Shown: piece after piece, positions 42,647-51,336 of the stretch
How the letters are laid out: every line of letters begins with the position of its first letter
How positions within the stretch are numbered: the stretch's first letter is position 1
Origin: Nocardioides sp. URHA0032
GTDB taxonomy: Bacteria; Actinomycetota; Actinomycetes; Propionibacteriales; Nocardioidaceae
DNA length: 64,000 bases
Direction of reading: 5' to 3'
Assembly (NCBI RefSeq): GCF_000620645.1
Contig: NZ_JIAV01000014.1
Span: 62,001 to 126,000, forward strand
The notes under the pieces: model-generated
Seen by the model: the letters and a program-made list of their open reading frames with translations, nothing else
Told to the model about the DNA's origin: nothing
Databases searched by the model: none
Position numbers and translations under genes: made by a program

Positions 42647-43546
42647 ATGGACCTGCGCCGCCTGCACCTGCTCCGAGAGCTCCGGGAGCTCGGGACGATC
42701 CACGCCACCGCGACAGCACTCGGGTACTCCACGAGCGCGGTGTCCCGTCAGCTCGCCGTCCTCGAGCGCGAGGTCGGGGCTGCGGTGCTCGAGAAGGTCG
42801 GTCGCAACGTCCGGCTCACCCCGGTCGGCGAGCTCCTCGCGGCGCGCGCCGACGTGCTCCTGGCCGAGGCCGAGGCGGCGGAGGCGGCGGTGGCCGAGGT
42901 CACCGCCGGACGGCTGGCCGGTGTGGTCCGCGTGGCCGGGTTCCAGTCCGCCGTGCTCCGCATCGTGGCGCCCGCCGTACGGGCCCTGGCCGTCACGCAC
43001 CCCGACATCACCGTCGAGGTCACCGAGGCCGAGGTCGAGCAGTCGGTCCCTGCCTTGCGCCTCCAGCACCTCGACCTCCTCATCGGCGACGAGTACGCCG
43101 AGCAACCTCGCCCCGTCTACGACGACCTCAACCTCATCACCCTGCTGCGCGAGCAGATCAACCTCGTGCTCCCCGAGGACCACCCCGCGGCGTCGGGTGC
43201 CGAGGTGGTGCTCCGCGACCTGGCCGACACACCGTGGGCCGCGTGCCAGCCCGGGACGGGACACCACCAGATGCACCTGCGGGTCTGTCGCCAGCTCGGC
43301 GGCTTCGAGCCGCGCATCCGGCACACCTCGGACGACTTCGTGATCCTGCTCGAGCTGGCGCGGGCCACCGGCTCCGCGGCCCTGCTCCCCGAGCTCATCC
43401 ACCCCCAGGACGCCCCCGGTGTGGTGGTGCGCGAGCTCGCCCACGGAAGTGTCGAGCGGCACGTCTACGTCCAGACCCGCCGCGGCACCACCCCGACCGT
43501 CGCGGCCGTCGTCGACGCGCTCCGGGCCGCCAGCGCTGGTGGTTGA
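42647..43546 (+). CDS. LysR-family transcriptional regulator
   Basis: 299 aa. The N-terminal winged helix-turn-helix is MDLRRLHLLRELRELGTIHATATALGYSTSAVSRQLAVLERE, then VRLTPVGELL and a linker helix. The C-terminal LysR substrate domain (about 92-299) has GVVRVAGFQSAVLRIVAPAV and ERHVYVQTRRG. The ATG at 42647 is chosen because the family begins MDLRRL; an ATG at 42632 is possible. The divergent DMT exporter is the expected target. Confidence 0.92.
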   Translation: MDLRRLHLLRELRELGTIHATATALGYSTSAVSRQLAVLEREVGAAVLEKVGRNVRLTPVGELLAARADVLLAEAEAAEAAVAEVTAGRLAGVVRVAGFQSAVLRIVAPAVRALAVTHPDITVEVTEAEVEQSVPALRLQHLDLLIGDEYAEQPRPVYDDLNLITLLREQINLVLPEDHPAASGAEVVLRDLADTPWAACQPGTGHHQMHLRVCRQLGGFEPRIRHTSDDFVILLELARATGSAALLPELIHPQDAPGVVVRELAHGSVERHVYVQTRRGTTPTVAAVVDALRAASAGG

Positions 43547-43565
43547 GGACGTGTCGGCAGCTTTC

Positions 43566-43587
43566 CGGTCGCCAGTGGTGGCGACCG
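43566..43587 (+). terminator. Hairpin after the lysR gene
   Basis: Perfect 9-bp arms CGGTCGCCA/TGGCGACCG with a GTGG loop, extended by CTTTC/GAAAG pairing with one bulged C. It starts 20 nt after the lysR stop. No T tract follows. The rest of 43547-43766 shows no gene, and a weaker hairpin GGTGCT/AGCACC precedes the next ATG. Confidence 0.55.
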
Positions 43588-43766
43588 AAAGGGCAGCTAC
43601 GGGAACGGTCGGTGGGTGGTCGTCGCCGGTTGCCGACTTGCGGGTCCGCCGTGCCACCGGGCCTGTGGAAAGCGGCTCGGAATCGTGACCTGTTCGTCAC
43701 CCAGATCCCTGTGGAACAAGGGGTTCTGGGCCTCTCAGTGTCGGTGCTCGATGCTTGAGTAGCACC

Positions 43767-44939
43767 ATGACAGCGATGGCCACACCCAGGCACCGAGTCT
43801 CGGTGGCCGTCGCCCACGCCCACACCGAGATCGATGCGGTCGCGGACGCCTCGGTGTGGTCCATGGAGCCCGCGGAGACCACCGCGACGCTCGTGGAGAT
43901 CAGCAAGCTCAAGGCGAAGGTCGCCGAGCTGGAGGCCCGGGTCGCCGAGCACGCCGACGACGAAGCCGTGGACGCGTGGGCGCACCGGACCCGGCAGACC
44001 AAGCCCGCGGTGCTCGGCCAGGTGAAGCTCGGCCAGGCCCTGGTCACCCGCGGCCATGTCCGGGACGCGCTCGCGGCCGGTGACCTGGTGCTCGAGCAGG
44101 CCCGGGTGATCGTCACCGCCCTCGACCAGCTCCCCGGCGACCTCCACCCGGCCTTGGTGGCCAAGGCCGAGCGGCACCTGGTCGCCGCCGGACGCGAACA
44201 CACCGCCCCCACCCTGCGGATCCTGGGCAAGCGACTGATGGACGTGGTCGCCCCCGACCTGGCCGACGCCTACGAAGCGCGGCAGCTCGAACGCGAAGAG
44301 GCCGACGCGCTACTGGCCACCACGTTCACGATGGTCGACGACGGCCACGGCAAGTGCCACGGCCGGTTCACCGTCCCGTCCCTCCACGGCGCCGCGCTGA
44401 AGAAGATGCTGCTCGCAATCGCCGCCCCCAAGCACCGCACCGCCACCGACGGCCCCGCCGCCGGTGCCGTGCCCCGGCCCGGCCGGGAACGCCTGGGGCG
44501 GGCGTTCTGCGAGCTCCTCGAGCGCTACCCCGCCCACCAGCTCCCCCAGACCGGCGGAGTCTCCGCCACCATCGTGGTCACCATGACCCTCGAGGCCCTC
44601 GAAGGCCGCCTCGAGCAGGCCGCACTCCTGGACACCGGAGAGAGGATCACCGCATCGACGGCCCGCCGGCTGGCCTGCGAGGCGGGGATCATCCCGGCCG
44701 TGCTCGGCGGCAACTCTGAGGTGCTCGACCTCGGCCGCACCCGCCGCTTCCACACCAAGGCCCAGCGCATCGCGATCGGGATCCGCGACAAGGGCTGCAC
44801 CGAACCGGGCTGCGATTGGCCACCGGCGATGTGTCACGTCCATCACGACATCCCGTGGAGCCGCGGCGGACCCACCGACGTCGAGCACGGCAGACTGCTC
44901 TGCCCCCGCCACCACGCCCGCTACCACCGACGGACGTGA
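43767..44939 (+). CDS. DUF222/HNH endonuclease-domain protein (13E12 family)
   Basis: 390 aa from the ATG at 43767; TTG at 43755 and ATG at 43776 are alternatives, and none has a clear ribosome site. A DUF222 domain (about 50-290) with a coiled-coil start (EISKLKAKVAELEARVAEHADD) is followed by a C-terminal HNH motif: CTEPGCDWPPAMCHVHHDIPWSRGGPTDVEHGRLLCPRHH. Related to the multi-copy REP13E12 proteins of mycobacteria and common as many paralogues in Nocardioides. Function unknown; possibly a mobile or defence-linked nuclease. Confidence 0.9.
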   Translation: MTAMATPRHRVSVAVAHAHTEIDAVADASVWSMEPAETTATLVEISKLKAKVAELEARVAEHADDEAVDAWAHRTRQTKPAVLGQVKLGQALVTRGHVRDALAAGDLVLEQARVIVTALDQLPGDLHPALVAKAERHLVAAGREHTAPTLRILGKRLMDVVAPDLADAYEARQLEREEADALLATTFTMVDDGHGKCHGRFTVPSLHGAALKKMLLAIAAPKHRTATDGPAAGAVPRPGRERLGRAFCELLERYPAHQLPQTGGVSATIVVTMTLEALEGRLEQAALLDTGERITASTARRLACEAGIIPAVLGGNSEVLDLGRTRRFHTKAQRIAIGIRDKGCTEPGCDWPPAMCHVHHDIPWSRGGPTDVEHGRLLCPRHHARYHRRT

Positions 44940-44959
44940 GCCGGCGCTAGCCTCGGTCG

Positions 44960-45511
44960 GTGAGCCGACTGATCCACCTCAACGGTCCACCGGGAGTGGG
45001 CAAGTCGACCATGGCCCGGCGCTACGGCGCCGATCACCCGGGCGTGCTGAACTGCGACATCGACGTGTTGCGGACGCTGGTCGGTGGCTGGCAGGACGAC
45101 TTCGCCGGTGCCGGGGCCGCCATCCGGCCCGCAGCGCTGGCGATGATCCACGCGTACCTCGCCGAGGGCCGGGACGTCGTGATGCCCCAGATGCTGGTCG
45201 ACCCGGCCGAGCTCGCGCGCTTCGAGAAGGCAGCCACCGACGCCGGCGCCGACTTCGTCGAGCGGTTCCTCATGGACTCCGCCGACTCGACGATCGCGCG
45301 GTTCCACCGCCGCGGAGCCGGTGGCGACCCGGACCCGTGGCACGACCAGGTGCGGCAGATCGTGGCCGGGGAGGGCGGGGACCAGCGCCTGGTGCAGTGC
45401 CACAGGGCGCTCGAGGAGCTGGCGGCACGGCGATCCCGGGCGAAGATCGTCAGGAGCGTCGAGGGTGCGGAAGACCGGACCTACCGGGACCTGGTCGAGT
45501 CCCTCGCCTGA
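44960..45511 (+). CDS. P-loop AAA/zeta-like kinase
   Basis: 183 aa. The Walker A is LNGPPGVGKSTMARRY (about 7-22), followed by NCDIDVLRTLVGGW, an Asp-containing substrate loop, and LVDPAEL. The fold resembles small nucleoside or chloramphenicol-phosphotransferase-like kinases. Substrate unknown. GTG start at 44960, 20 nt after the HNH gene. No antitoxin-like partner is seen beside it. Confidence 0.75.
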   Translation: MSRLIHLNGPPGVGKSTMARRYGADHPGVLNCDIDVLRTLVGGWQDDFAGAGAAIRPAALAMIHAYLAEGRDVVMPQMLVDPAELARFEKAATDAGADFVERFLMDSADSTIARFHRRGAGGDPDPWHDQVRQIVAGEGGDQRLVQCHRALEELAARRSRAKIVRSVEGAEDRTYRDLVESLA

Positions 45512-45612
45512 GCGGTGCGGGACGAGGACGACACCGGACGAGACGATGATTCCGGCGCCGGCCGCCGGTCCGTACGCCGTACCCATCCATCGCAACCGCA
45601 CCAGGAGGCCAC

Positions 45613-46275
45613 GTGAAGCTGCTGCTGACGTCCGGGGGTGTCGCGAACCCGAGCATCCGGGACGCGCTGGTCGAGATGCTGGGCAAGCCGATCGCCGAGT
45701 CCACGGCACTCTGCATCCCCACCGCCCAGTGGGGCCACCAGATGTGCGGTCCGGCATCGGTGCGCGGATTCGTCACGGGCGAGCCGCCTTGGGGCCTGAC
45801 CAGCATGGGCTGGAGGTCCGTGGGCGTCCTGGAGCTCACGGCGCTGCCCACGATCGGCGCGGAGCGCTGGGTCCCGTGGGTCCGGGACGCCGACGTCCTG
45901 CTCGTGGACGGCGGCGATGCGACCTACCTGTGCCACTGGATGCGGGAGTCCGGGCTGGCCGACCTGCTCCCGACGCTCGAGGACACCGTCTGGGTCGGCG
46001 TGAGCGCCGGCAGCATGGTGATGACGCCGCGGATCGGCGCGGACTTCGTCAGCTGGACCCACAGCGAGACCGACCGCACGCTGGGGATCGTCGACTTCTC
46101 GATCTTCCCGCACCTCGACGTCTTCCCGGACAACACCCTGGCCGCGGCCGAGCGGTGGGCAGGCGACATCGGCGGGCCGGCGTACGCGATGGACGACCAG
46201 ACCGCGATCCGGGTCGTCGACGGCCAGGTCGACGTGGTCTCCGAGGGGACGTGGCAGCTGCTCAGCTCGACCTGA
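45613..46275 (+). CDS. Peptidase S51 (PepE/cyanophycinase-like)
   Basis: 220 aa glutamine-amidotransferase-like fold. The nucleophile elbow is GVSAGSM with Ser131. VDGGDATYLCHWMRESGL and FPHLDVFPDN match PepE-type dipeptidases (alpha-aspartyl dipeptidase) more than the larger cyanophycinases. The start is GTG at 45613, with AGGAGG four bases upstream. Its last 14 nt overlap the convergent cupredoxin gene. Confidence 0.86.
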   Translation: MKLLLTSGGVANPSIRDALVEMLGKPIAESTALCIPTAQWGHQMCGPASVRGFVTGEPPWGLTSMGWRSVGVLELTALPTIGAERWVPWVRDADVLLVDGGDATYLCHWMRESGLADLLPTLEDTVWVGVSAGSMVMTPRIGADFVSWTHSETDRTLGIVDFSIFPHLDVFPDNTLAAAERWAGDIGGPAYAMDDQTAIRVVDGQVDVVSEGTWQLLSST

Positions 46276-46819
46276 CCTTCACCGCCGGGGACCAGCCGGA
46301 GGTCGAGGAGCCGATCTGGGTCCGCGCGCGCACCGACCAGGTGCCGACCCGATGGAACGACGCCGAGGTGGCGGAGGTGTCGTTCTTCAGCGCCTTCCAG
46401 GTGCGGTGTCCCTTGCGGACCTGGACGTCGTACGTCGCGCCGGAGCCGGTCGCCCAGCGCAGGGTCCAGCCGGACGAGGTCGAGCCGGAGCGGGACACCG
46501 GGACCCGGATCGAGCCGCGCATCTCCGGGTGGATCGTGCAGTGGTACGGATACGTGCCCGCCGAGCCGAAGGTCCGCTGGTAGGACGCCCCGCCGGACTT
46601 CTGGCCGCTGTTCCAGAAGCCCTGCGTGGAGGTCGTGGTGTGAGCGATCGAGTCCGGGAAGCTCCACGTGACCGTGGCGCCGAGCCCGGTCTTGAGGGTG
46701 GCCGGGGTGAACTGCATGTCCGCCACCGACACGGTGGGCCCGCCGGCCGACGTGGAGGCAGCGGGTACGACGCTGAGCCCGGCCGCCAGCAGCAGGCCGG
46801 CAACTACGCGAGTGATCAT
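46262..46819 (-). CDS. Secreted cupredoxin with a C-terminal Fn3-like domain
   Basis: 185 aa. A signal peptide (about 1-26, ending ASTSAGG) precedes a plastocyanin-like domain whose type 1 copper ligands are visible: His60, Cys94, His97 and Met100 (YHCTIHPEM). The last ~75 residues (SSGWTLRWATGSGATYDVQV to SGWSPAVKV) look like a fibronectin-III-type beta sandwich. It is probably an extracellular electron-transfer or copper protein. It lies 10 nt downstream of the haloalkane dehalogenase gene. Confidence 0.85.
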   Translation of the reverse strand: MITRVVAGLLLAAGLSVVPAASTSAGGPTVSVADMQFTPATLKTGLGATVTWSFPDSIAHTTTSTQGFWNSGQKSGGASYQRTFGSAGTYPYHCTIHPEMRGSIRVPVSRSGSTSSGWTLRWATGSGATYDVQVRKGHRTWKALKNDTSATSASFHRVGTWSVRARTQIGSSTSGWSPAVKVRSS

Positions 46820-46829
46820 GGCCGGGACG

Positions 46830-47792
46830 CTAGACCCGCTTCATGAGAGCGGCGACGATCAGCGCCAGCTCCTCCCCCGCGTCCTCCTGGAGGAAGTGCC
46901 CGGCCCCGGCGAGCGTCACGTGGTCCTGGCCGCGCGCGCCGGGGACACATTCCTGGAAGATCCGGTCCCAGCCCCGCGTGGCCGGGTCGCCGTCGGAGTA
47001 GCAGGTCAGGAACGGCCGCTCGAACTCCTCGAGTGCGCGCATCGTCCGGCGGCCGATCCGCGCGCCCACGTCGTTGCGGGTCAGCGGGAGCAGCGCGGTC
47101 ATCTGGCGCAGCCCGGCCGTGAGGTCCTCCGAGGGGTACGGCGCGTCGTACGCCGCCAGCACCTCGGCCGCCAGCGGCCGGGCGGTCGCGGCGCCGACGA
47201 AGTCACTGGCCCGCAGCTGCGGCGCCCGCTGGGTGTGGAGGAGGTAGTCGACCAGCGCCTGCTCGAGCACGACCCGGCTCTCACCGGATCCGTGCACGGC
47301 CCAGTCGAGCCGGCCGGCGAGCGCGGGGTCGGCCGTGTGCAGGATCGTGTTCGCGGCGACGACAGCCGAGAACCGGTCGGGTTCCGCGGCCAGCACACTG
47401 AAGCCGATCGGCCCGCCCCAGTCCTGCGCGACCAGCGTGACGTCGCGCAGGTCGAGGGTGGTGACCAGGCTCCGCATCCACTCGATGTGCCGGGCGAAGG
47501 TGTAGTCCGTGGGGCGCGCCGGCTTGTCGGAGCGGCCGAAGCCGATGTTGTCCGGGGCCACGACCCGGATGCCCCGCGCGACCAGGACCGGCACCAGCGA
47601 CCGGTACAGGTAGGACCAGGTCGGCTGGCCGTGCAGCAGCAGCGCGACCGGGCCGTCCGCCGGACCCTCGTCGAGGTGGTGCATCCGCACGGGGCCGAGG
47701 CCGTCGGCCACGACCTCGGCGTAGTGCGGCTCGAACGGGTGGCCGGGCAGGTCCGCGAAGCACTCGTCGGGAGTGCGCAGCACCTCGGTCAC
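46830..47792 (-). CDS. Haloalkane dehalogenase (HLD-I-like alpha/beta hydrolase)
   Basis: 320 aa. HGQPTWSYLYR (54-64) is the oxyanion region. The nucleophile elbow AQDWGGP puts Asp124 and the halide-binding Trp125 where DhlA-type enzymes have them. Trp164 is a candidate second halide ligand. Asp267 or Asp269 and His299 (GAGHFLQED) complete the triad. These residues support C-halogen hydrolysis rather than epoxide hydrolysis, but the substrate is unknown. The GTG start is 10 nt after aroG. Confidence 0.88.
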   Translation of the reverse strand: MTEVLRTPDECFADLPGHPFEPHYAEVVADGLGPVRMHHLDEGPADGPVALLLHGQPTWSYLYRSLVPVLVARGIRVVAPDNIGFGRSDKPARPTDYTFARHIEWMRSLVTTLDLRDVTLVAQDWGGPIGFSVLAAEPDRFSAVVAANTILHTADPALAGRLDWAVHGSGESRVVLEQALVDYLLHTQRAPQLRASDFVGAATARPLAAEVLAAYDAPYPSEDLTAGLRQMTALLPLTRNDVGARIGRRTMRALEEFERPFLTCYSDGDPATRGWDRIFQECVPGARGQDHVTLAGAGHFLQEDAGEELALIVAALMKRV

Positions 47793-47802
47793 GCCCCGCA
47801 GA

Positions 47803-49140
47803 CTAGGCCTGGCGCAGCATCTCCGCGACGAGGAACGCCAGCTCGAGCGACTGGACCCGGTTCAGGCGCGGGTCGCAGACCGACTCGTACCGGTGCGCCA
47901 GGTCGAGATCGGTGAGCTCCTCGCCACCGCCCACGCACTCCGTGACGTCGTCGCCGGTGAGCTCGACGTGCAGGCCGCCGGGCCAGGTGCCGAGCGAGCG
48001 GTGCACGTCGAAGAAGCCCTGGACCTCGTCGATCACGTCGCCGAAGCGGCGGGTCTTGTAGCCCGAGGACGCCTCGAAGGTGTTGCCGTGCATCGGGTCG
48101 CAGACCCAGGCGACCTCCAGGCCCGCGGCGGTGACCTTCTCGACGAGGTCCGGCAGCCCGTCCCGGATCCTGCCGGCGCCGAAGCGGGTGATGAACGTCA
48201 GCCGGCCCGGCTCGTTGGCGGGGTTCAGCTTCGCGGCCAGCGCCAGCGCGTCGTCCGGGCTGGTCGTCGGGCCGAGCTTCACGCCGATCGGGTTGCGGAT
48301 GTGGCTCATCAGCTCGACGTGCGCGCCGTCCAGCTGCCGGGTCCGCTCGCCGATCCACACGAAGTGGGCCGACACGTCGTACGGCGTGCTGGTCCGCGAG
48401 TCGATGCGCGTCATGGAGTGCTCGTACTCGAGCACCAGCGCCTCGTGGCTGGAGTGGAAGTCGACGCGGTGGAACTCGTCCGGGTCCGCGCCGATCGCCT
48501 GCATGAACGTCAGCGCGCGCTCGATCTCGTTCGCCATCGCCTCGTACTGCTGGCCGACCGAGGACTCCCGCACGAAGTCGGTGTTCCAGGTGTGCACCTG
48601 GCGCAGGTCGGCGTAGCCGCCGGTCACGAACGCGCGGACCAGGTTCAGCGTCGCGGCGCTGGAGTTGTAGACGTCCACGAGCCGCTGCGGGTCCGGAATC
48701 CGCGAATCGGGTGTGAAGTCGTAGCCGTTGACGGCGTCGCCGCGGTAGGCCGGGAGCGTCACGCCGTCGCGGGTCTCGAGGTCCGACGAGCGCGGCTTGG
48801 CGTACTGCCCGGCGAGCCGCCCGACCTTCACGACCGGCACGGAGGCGGCGTACGTCAGCACGACCGCCATCTGCAGCAGCACCCGCAACTTGTTGCGGAC
48901 GTTGTCGGCGGTCACGCCCGCGAACGTCTCGGCGCAGTCGCCGCCCTGGAGCAGGAACGCCTCGCCCCGCGCGACCTGGGCGATCTTGGCCTTGAGCTCG
49001 TCGCACTCCCCCGCGAACACCAGCGGCGGCACCGTGCGCAGGCGGGCGACGGCGGCGTCGACCGCGGCACGGTCGGGGTACGACGGCTGCTGCGCCGGGC
49101 CGAGGGCGTGCAGGTCGGTCAGGGACGGGACGACACTCAC
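47803..49140 (-). CDS. aroG: Class II DAHP synthase (shikimate pathway)
   Basis: Condenses phosphoenolpyruvate and erythrose 4-phosphate. 445 aa, class II (plant/actinobacterial type). Diagnostic blocks are LLQGGDCAETF, VKVGRLAGQYAKPRS, YRGDAVNGYDF, HFVWIGERTRQLDGAHVE, SHIRNPIGVKLGP, ITRFGAGRI, WVCDPMHGNT and GGLHVELTGDDVTEC. GTG start at 49140. In M. tuberculosis aroG (Rv2178c) lies close to pknL; here the two are about 11.5 kb apart. Confidence 0.96.
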   Translation of the reverse strand: MSVVPSLTDLHALGPAQQPSYPDRAAVDAAVARLRTVPPLVFAGECDELKAKIAQVARGEAFLLQGGDCAETFAGVTADNVRNKLRVLLQMAVVLTYAASVPVVKVGRLAGQYAKPRSSDLETRDGVTLPAYRGDAVNGYDFTPDSRIPDPQRLVDVYNSSAATLNLVRAFVTGGYADLRQVHTWNTDFVRESSVGQQYEAMANEIERALTFMQAIGADPDEFHRVDFHSSHEALVLEYEHSMTRIDSRTSTPYDVSAHFVWIGERTRQLDGAHVELMSHIRNPIGVKLGPTTSPDDALALAAKLNPANEPGRLTFITRFGAGRIRDGLPDLVEKVTAAGLEVAWVCDPMHGNTFEASSGYKTRRFGDVIDEVQGFFDVHRSLGTWPGGLHVELTGDDVTECVGGGEELTDLDLAHRYESVCDPRLNRVQSLELAFLVAEMLRQA

Positions 49141-49199
49141 CCGGCAAGGGTACGGCGCGGCCCGGTCCCGGCCCGATTCGGCAGCCCGGCGCGAGACGG

Positions 49200-50660
49200 C
49201 TACTCCCCGTCGACGTGCTCGATGTCGCGGAAGCCGGTCCTCTTCGCCCGCACCGCCCGGTTGGTCAGCCACGTGAACGCCCAGAGCGCGATCCCGAGGA
49301 CCAGCAGGCCGCCGGCGACCTGGTACTGCACCCAGTCCTCGCGGTCCCGGGCCCACGGCCCGGCGAGGAACACGCACGCGGCGGCGCCGACGAACGGCGT
49401 CCAGCCGGGCGCGCTGAACCGGCTCTCCGCGGAGGAGTCACGGCGCAGGACCACGCAGGCGACGTTCACGACCGCGAAGACGCACAGCAGCAGCAGCGCG
49501 GTCGTGCCGGACAGTGCCGAGATGACCGAGGTGTCGGCGAGGAAGGTCACCACGACGATCAGCCCCAGCGCGAGCACCGTCGAGAAGCCGATGCCGGCGT
49601 ACGGCGTCCGGCGGCCCGGCAGCACCTTCCCGAGGGTGCGGGGCAGCACGTCCTGCTGGGCGAGGCCGTAGAGCAGCCGGCTGGCCATCAGCATGTTCAG
49701 CAGGGCGGTGTTCGCCACCGCGATCACGGTCAGGAACGGGAAGATCTTGTCGATGGGGAGGCCCGGCGCGCCGGTCTGGACGACCGCGAGCAGCACCTTG
49801 CCCTCGTCGGCGACGACGGACTCGATCTCGCCCTCGGGGATCACCGCGATCACCGAGATCGCGACCAGCACGTAGAACACGACCGCGATGCCGAGGCCGC
49901 TGAGCATGATCCGCGGGAAGATCCGCTCCGGCTCCCGGGTCTCCTCGACCATGTTGACGGAGTCCTCGAAGCCGACCATCGCGAAGAACGCGATGGCGGT
50001 CGCGACCGTCACCGCCAGGAACAGGCCGCGGTCGGACTTCGAGTCGAACACCACGATCCGGCCCAGGTCGGCGTCGCCCTGGGCCATCACCCAGAAGCCG
50101 ATCACGATCACGATCACCAGTGCCGCCATCTCGATCAGCGTCAGCACGACGTTGAACTTCACGCTCTCGCCGACGCCGCGCAGGTTGATGCCGGCGAGCA
50201 GCAGCATGAAGGCGATGGCCACGACCGTGATGGCGGTGTCGCCCTGCGGCACGTCCCAGCCCAGGCCGTCGAAGCCCGCGAGCAGGTTGGTGGCCAGCAG
50301 GTTGGAGGACGTCGACGCGCTGGTGACCCCGGAGCAGATCACCGCGAACGCGACGAGGAAAGTGACGAAGTGGATCCCGAACGCCTTGTGCGTGTAGAGC
50401 GCCGCACCGGCGGCCTGCGGGTACTTGGTGACCAGCTCGAGGTAGGAGAGCGCCGTCAGCGTCGCGACCGCGAACGCGACCAGGAACGGCAGCCACACCA
50501 GTCCGCCGACCTCGAGCGCCATCTCGCCGGTGACCGCGTAGATGCCGGCGCCGAGGATGTCGCCGACGATGAACAGCAGGAGCAGCCGGGGACCGAGGAC
50601 CCGCTTGAGGTCCGGGGTGGGGCCGTTGACGTCCACGGAGTCCGAGCTCTGGGTGGTCAT
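49200..50660 (-). CDS. APC-family amino acid permease
   Basis: 486 aa with about 12 membrane helices. The first helix GDILGAGIYAVTGEMALEVGG carries the unwound GAGIY segment of APC transporters. FFAMVGFEDSVNMVEETREPERIFPRIM is the conserved amphipathic loop. A glycine/acid substrate loop is not specific enough to name an amino acid. ATG at 50660 follows GGGTGGGG. Confidence 0.9.
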   Translation of the reverse strand: MTTQSSDSVDVNGPTPDLKRVLGPRLLLLFIVGDILGAGIYAVTGEMALEVGGLVWLPFLVAFAVATLTALSYLELVTKYPQAAGAALYTHKAFGIHFVTFLVAFAVICSGVTSASTSSNLLATNLLAGFDGLGWDVPQGDTAITVVAIAFMLLLAGINLRGVGESVKFNVVLTLIEMAALVIVIVIGFWVMAQGDADLGRIVVFDSKSDRGLFLAVTVATAIAFFAMVGFEDSVNMVEETREPERIFPRIMLSGLGIAVVFYVLVAISVIAVIPEGEIESVVADEGKVLLAVVQTGAPGLPIDKIFPFLTVIAVANTALLNMLMASRLLYGLAQQDVLPRTLGKVLPGRRTPYAGIGFSTVLALGLIVVVTFLADTSVISALSGTTALLLLCVFAVVNVACVVLRRDSSAESRFSAPGWTPFVGAAACVFLAGPWARDREDWVQYQVAGGLLVLGIALWAFTWLTNRAVRAKRTGFRDIEHVDGE

Positions 50661-50714
50661 GGGCCCCACCCTGCCCCGGGACCGGCGCCTCTAACCAGAG
50701 CCAGCTCGGCGTCC

Positions 50715-51272
50715 TCAGGCGGACGGCTCGACCACCTCCAGCCGGCGGAGCAGGAACAGCGCGGCCTCGGCGAACGGGTTGCCCTCCGTGCGCCGCGCGA
50801 CCTCGTCCCAGTCCACCTGCTCGCGCACGGCGCGCGCGGCGGCGACCGTCTTGCCGAGGTCGCAGGCGTGCTCCTCGAGTGCCCCCAGCTTGTCGACCAT
50901 GAGCTCGGTGGCCGACAGCACGGGCATCAGGACGGACTCGACCTCCAGCTGGTCGACGTGCTCGAACCGCTCCCGCCCCACCGGTTCGCTCCCGGCCCGG
51001 AAGAGCACGTCGACCATCGCGTCGTCGACGTACACCTTGAAGAGCCAGTCCTCGGGGGGCTGCACCACGTCCAGTCCTCGGCCGGCGAGCAGGGCGGCCG
51101 TCTCGGCGGCGTCCTCCTCGGCGACCAGGAAGTCCACGTCGTGGTCGGGCTCGGGCCCGCCGCGCGCCCACAGCGCGTAGCCGCCGGTGAGCGCGAACGG
51201 CGCGTCGCCGCCCTTGAGCGCCACCGCGACCAGCTTCAACGCCTCACGCAGGTGCCGCTGCCCGTCGCTCAT
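50715..51272 (-). CDS. AbiEii/MNT-type nucleotidyltransferase-fold protein
   Basis: 185 aa. FALTGGYALWARGGPEPDHDVDFLV (about 26-50) is the nucleotidyltransferase signature, with GG and DVDF metal-binding Asp residues. Such proteins occur in AbiE and HEPN/MNT toxin-antitoxin pairs and in drug resistance. No partner (AbiEi or HEPN) is adjacent, so it is best called an orphan. ATG at 51272; divergent from the EEP gene by 64 nt. Confidence 0.8.
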   Translation of the reverse strand: MSDGQRHLREALKLVAVALKGGDAPFALTGGYALWARGGPEPDHDVDFLVAEEDAAETAALLAGRGLDVVQPPEDWLFKVYVDDAMVDVLFRAGSEPVGRERFEHVDQLEVESVLMPVLSATELMVDKLGALEEHACDLGKTVAAARAVREQVDWDEVARRTEGNPFAEAALFLLRRLEVVEPSA

Positions 51273-51336
51273 GCCCCCGCGTACCCGCCCAGCCGCGCGG
51301 CATGCCGGTGCGGTACGACGGGGTACCGGTGTCCCG

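Noticed and set aside
44960..45511. Zeta-type toxin
   Set aside because: It has a P-loop kinase fold, but there is no epsilon-like antitoxin next to it and no specific zeta motif.
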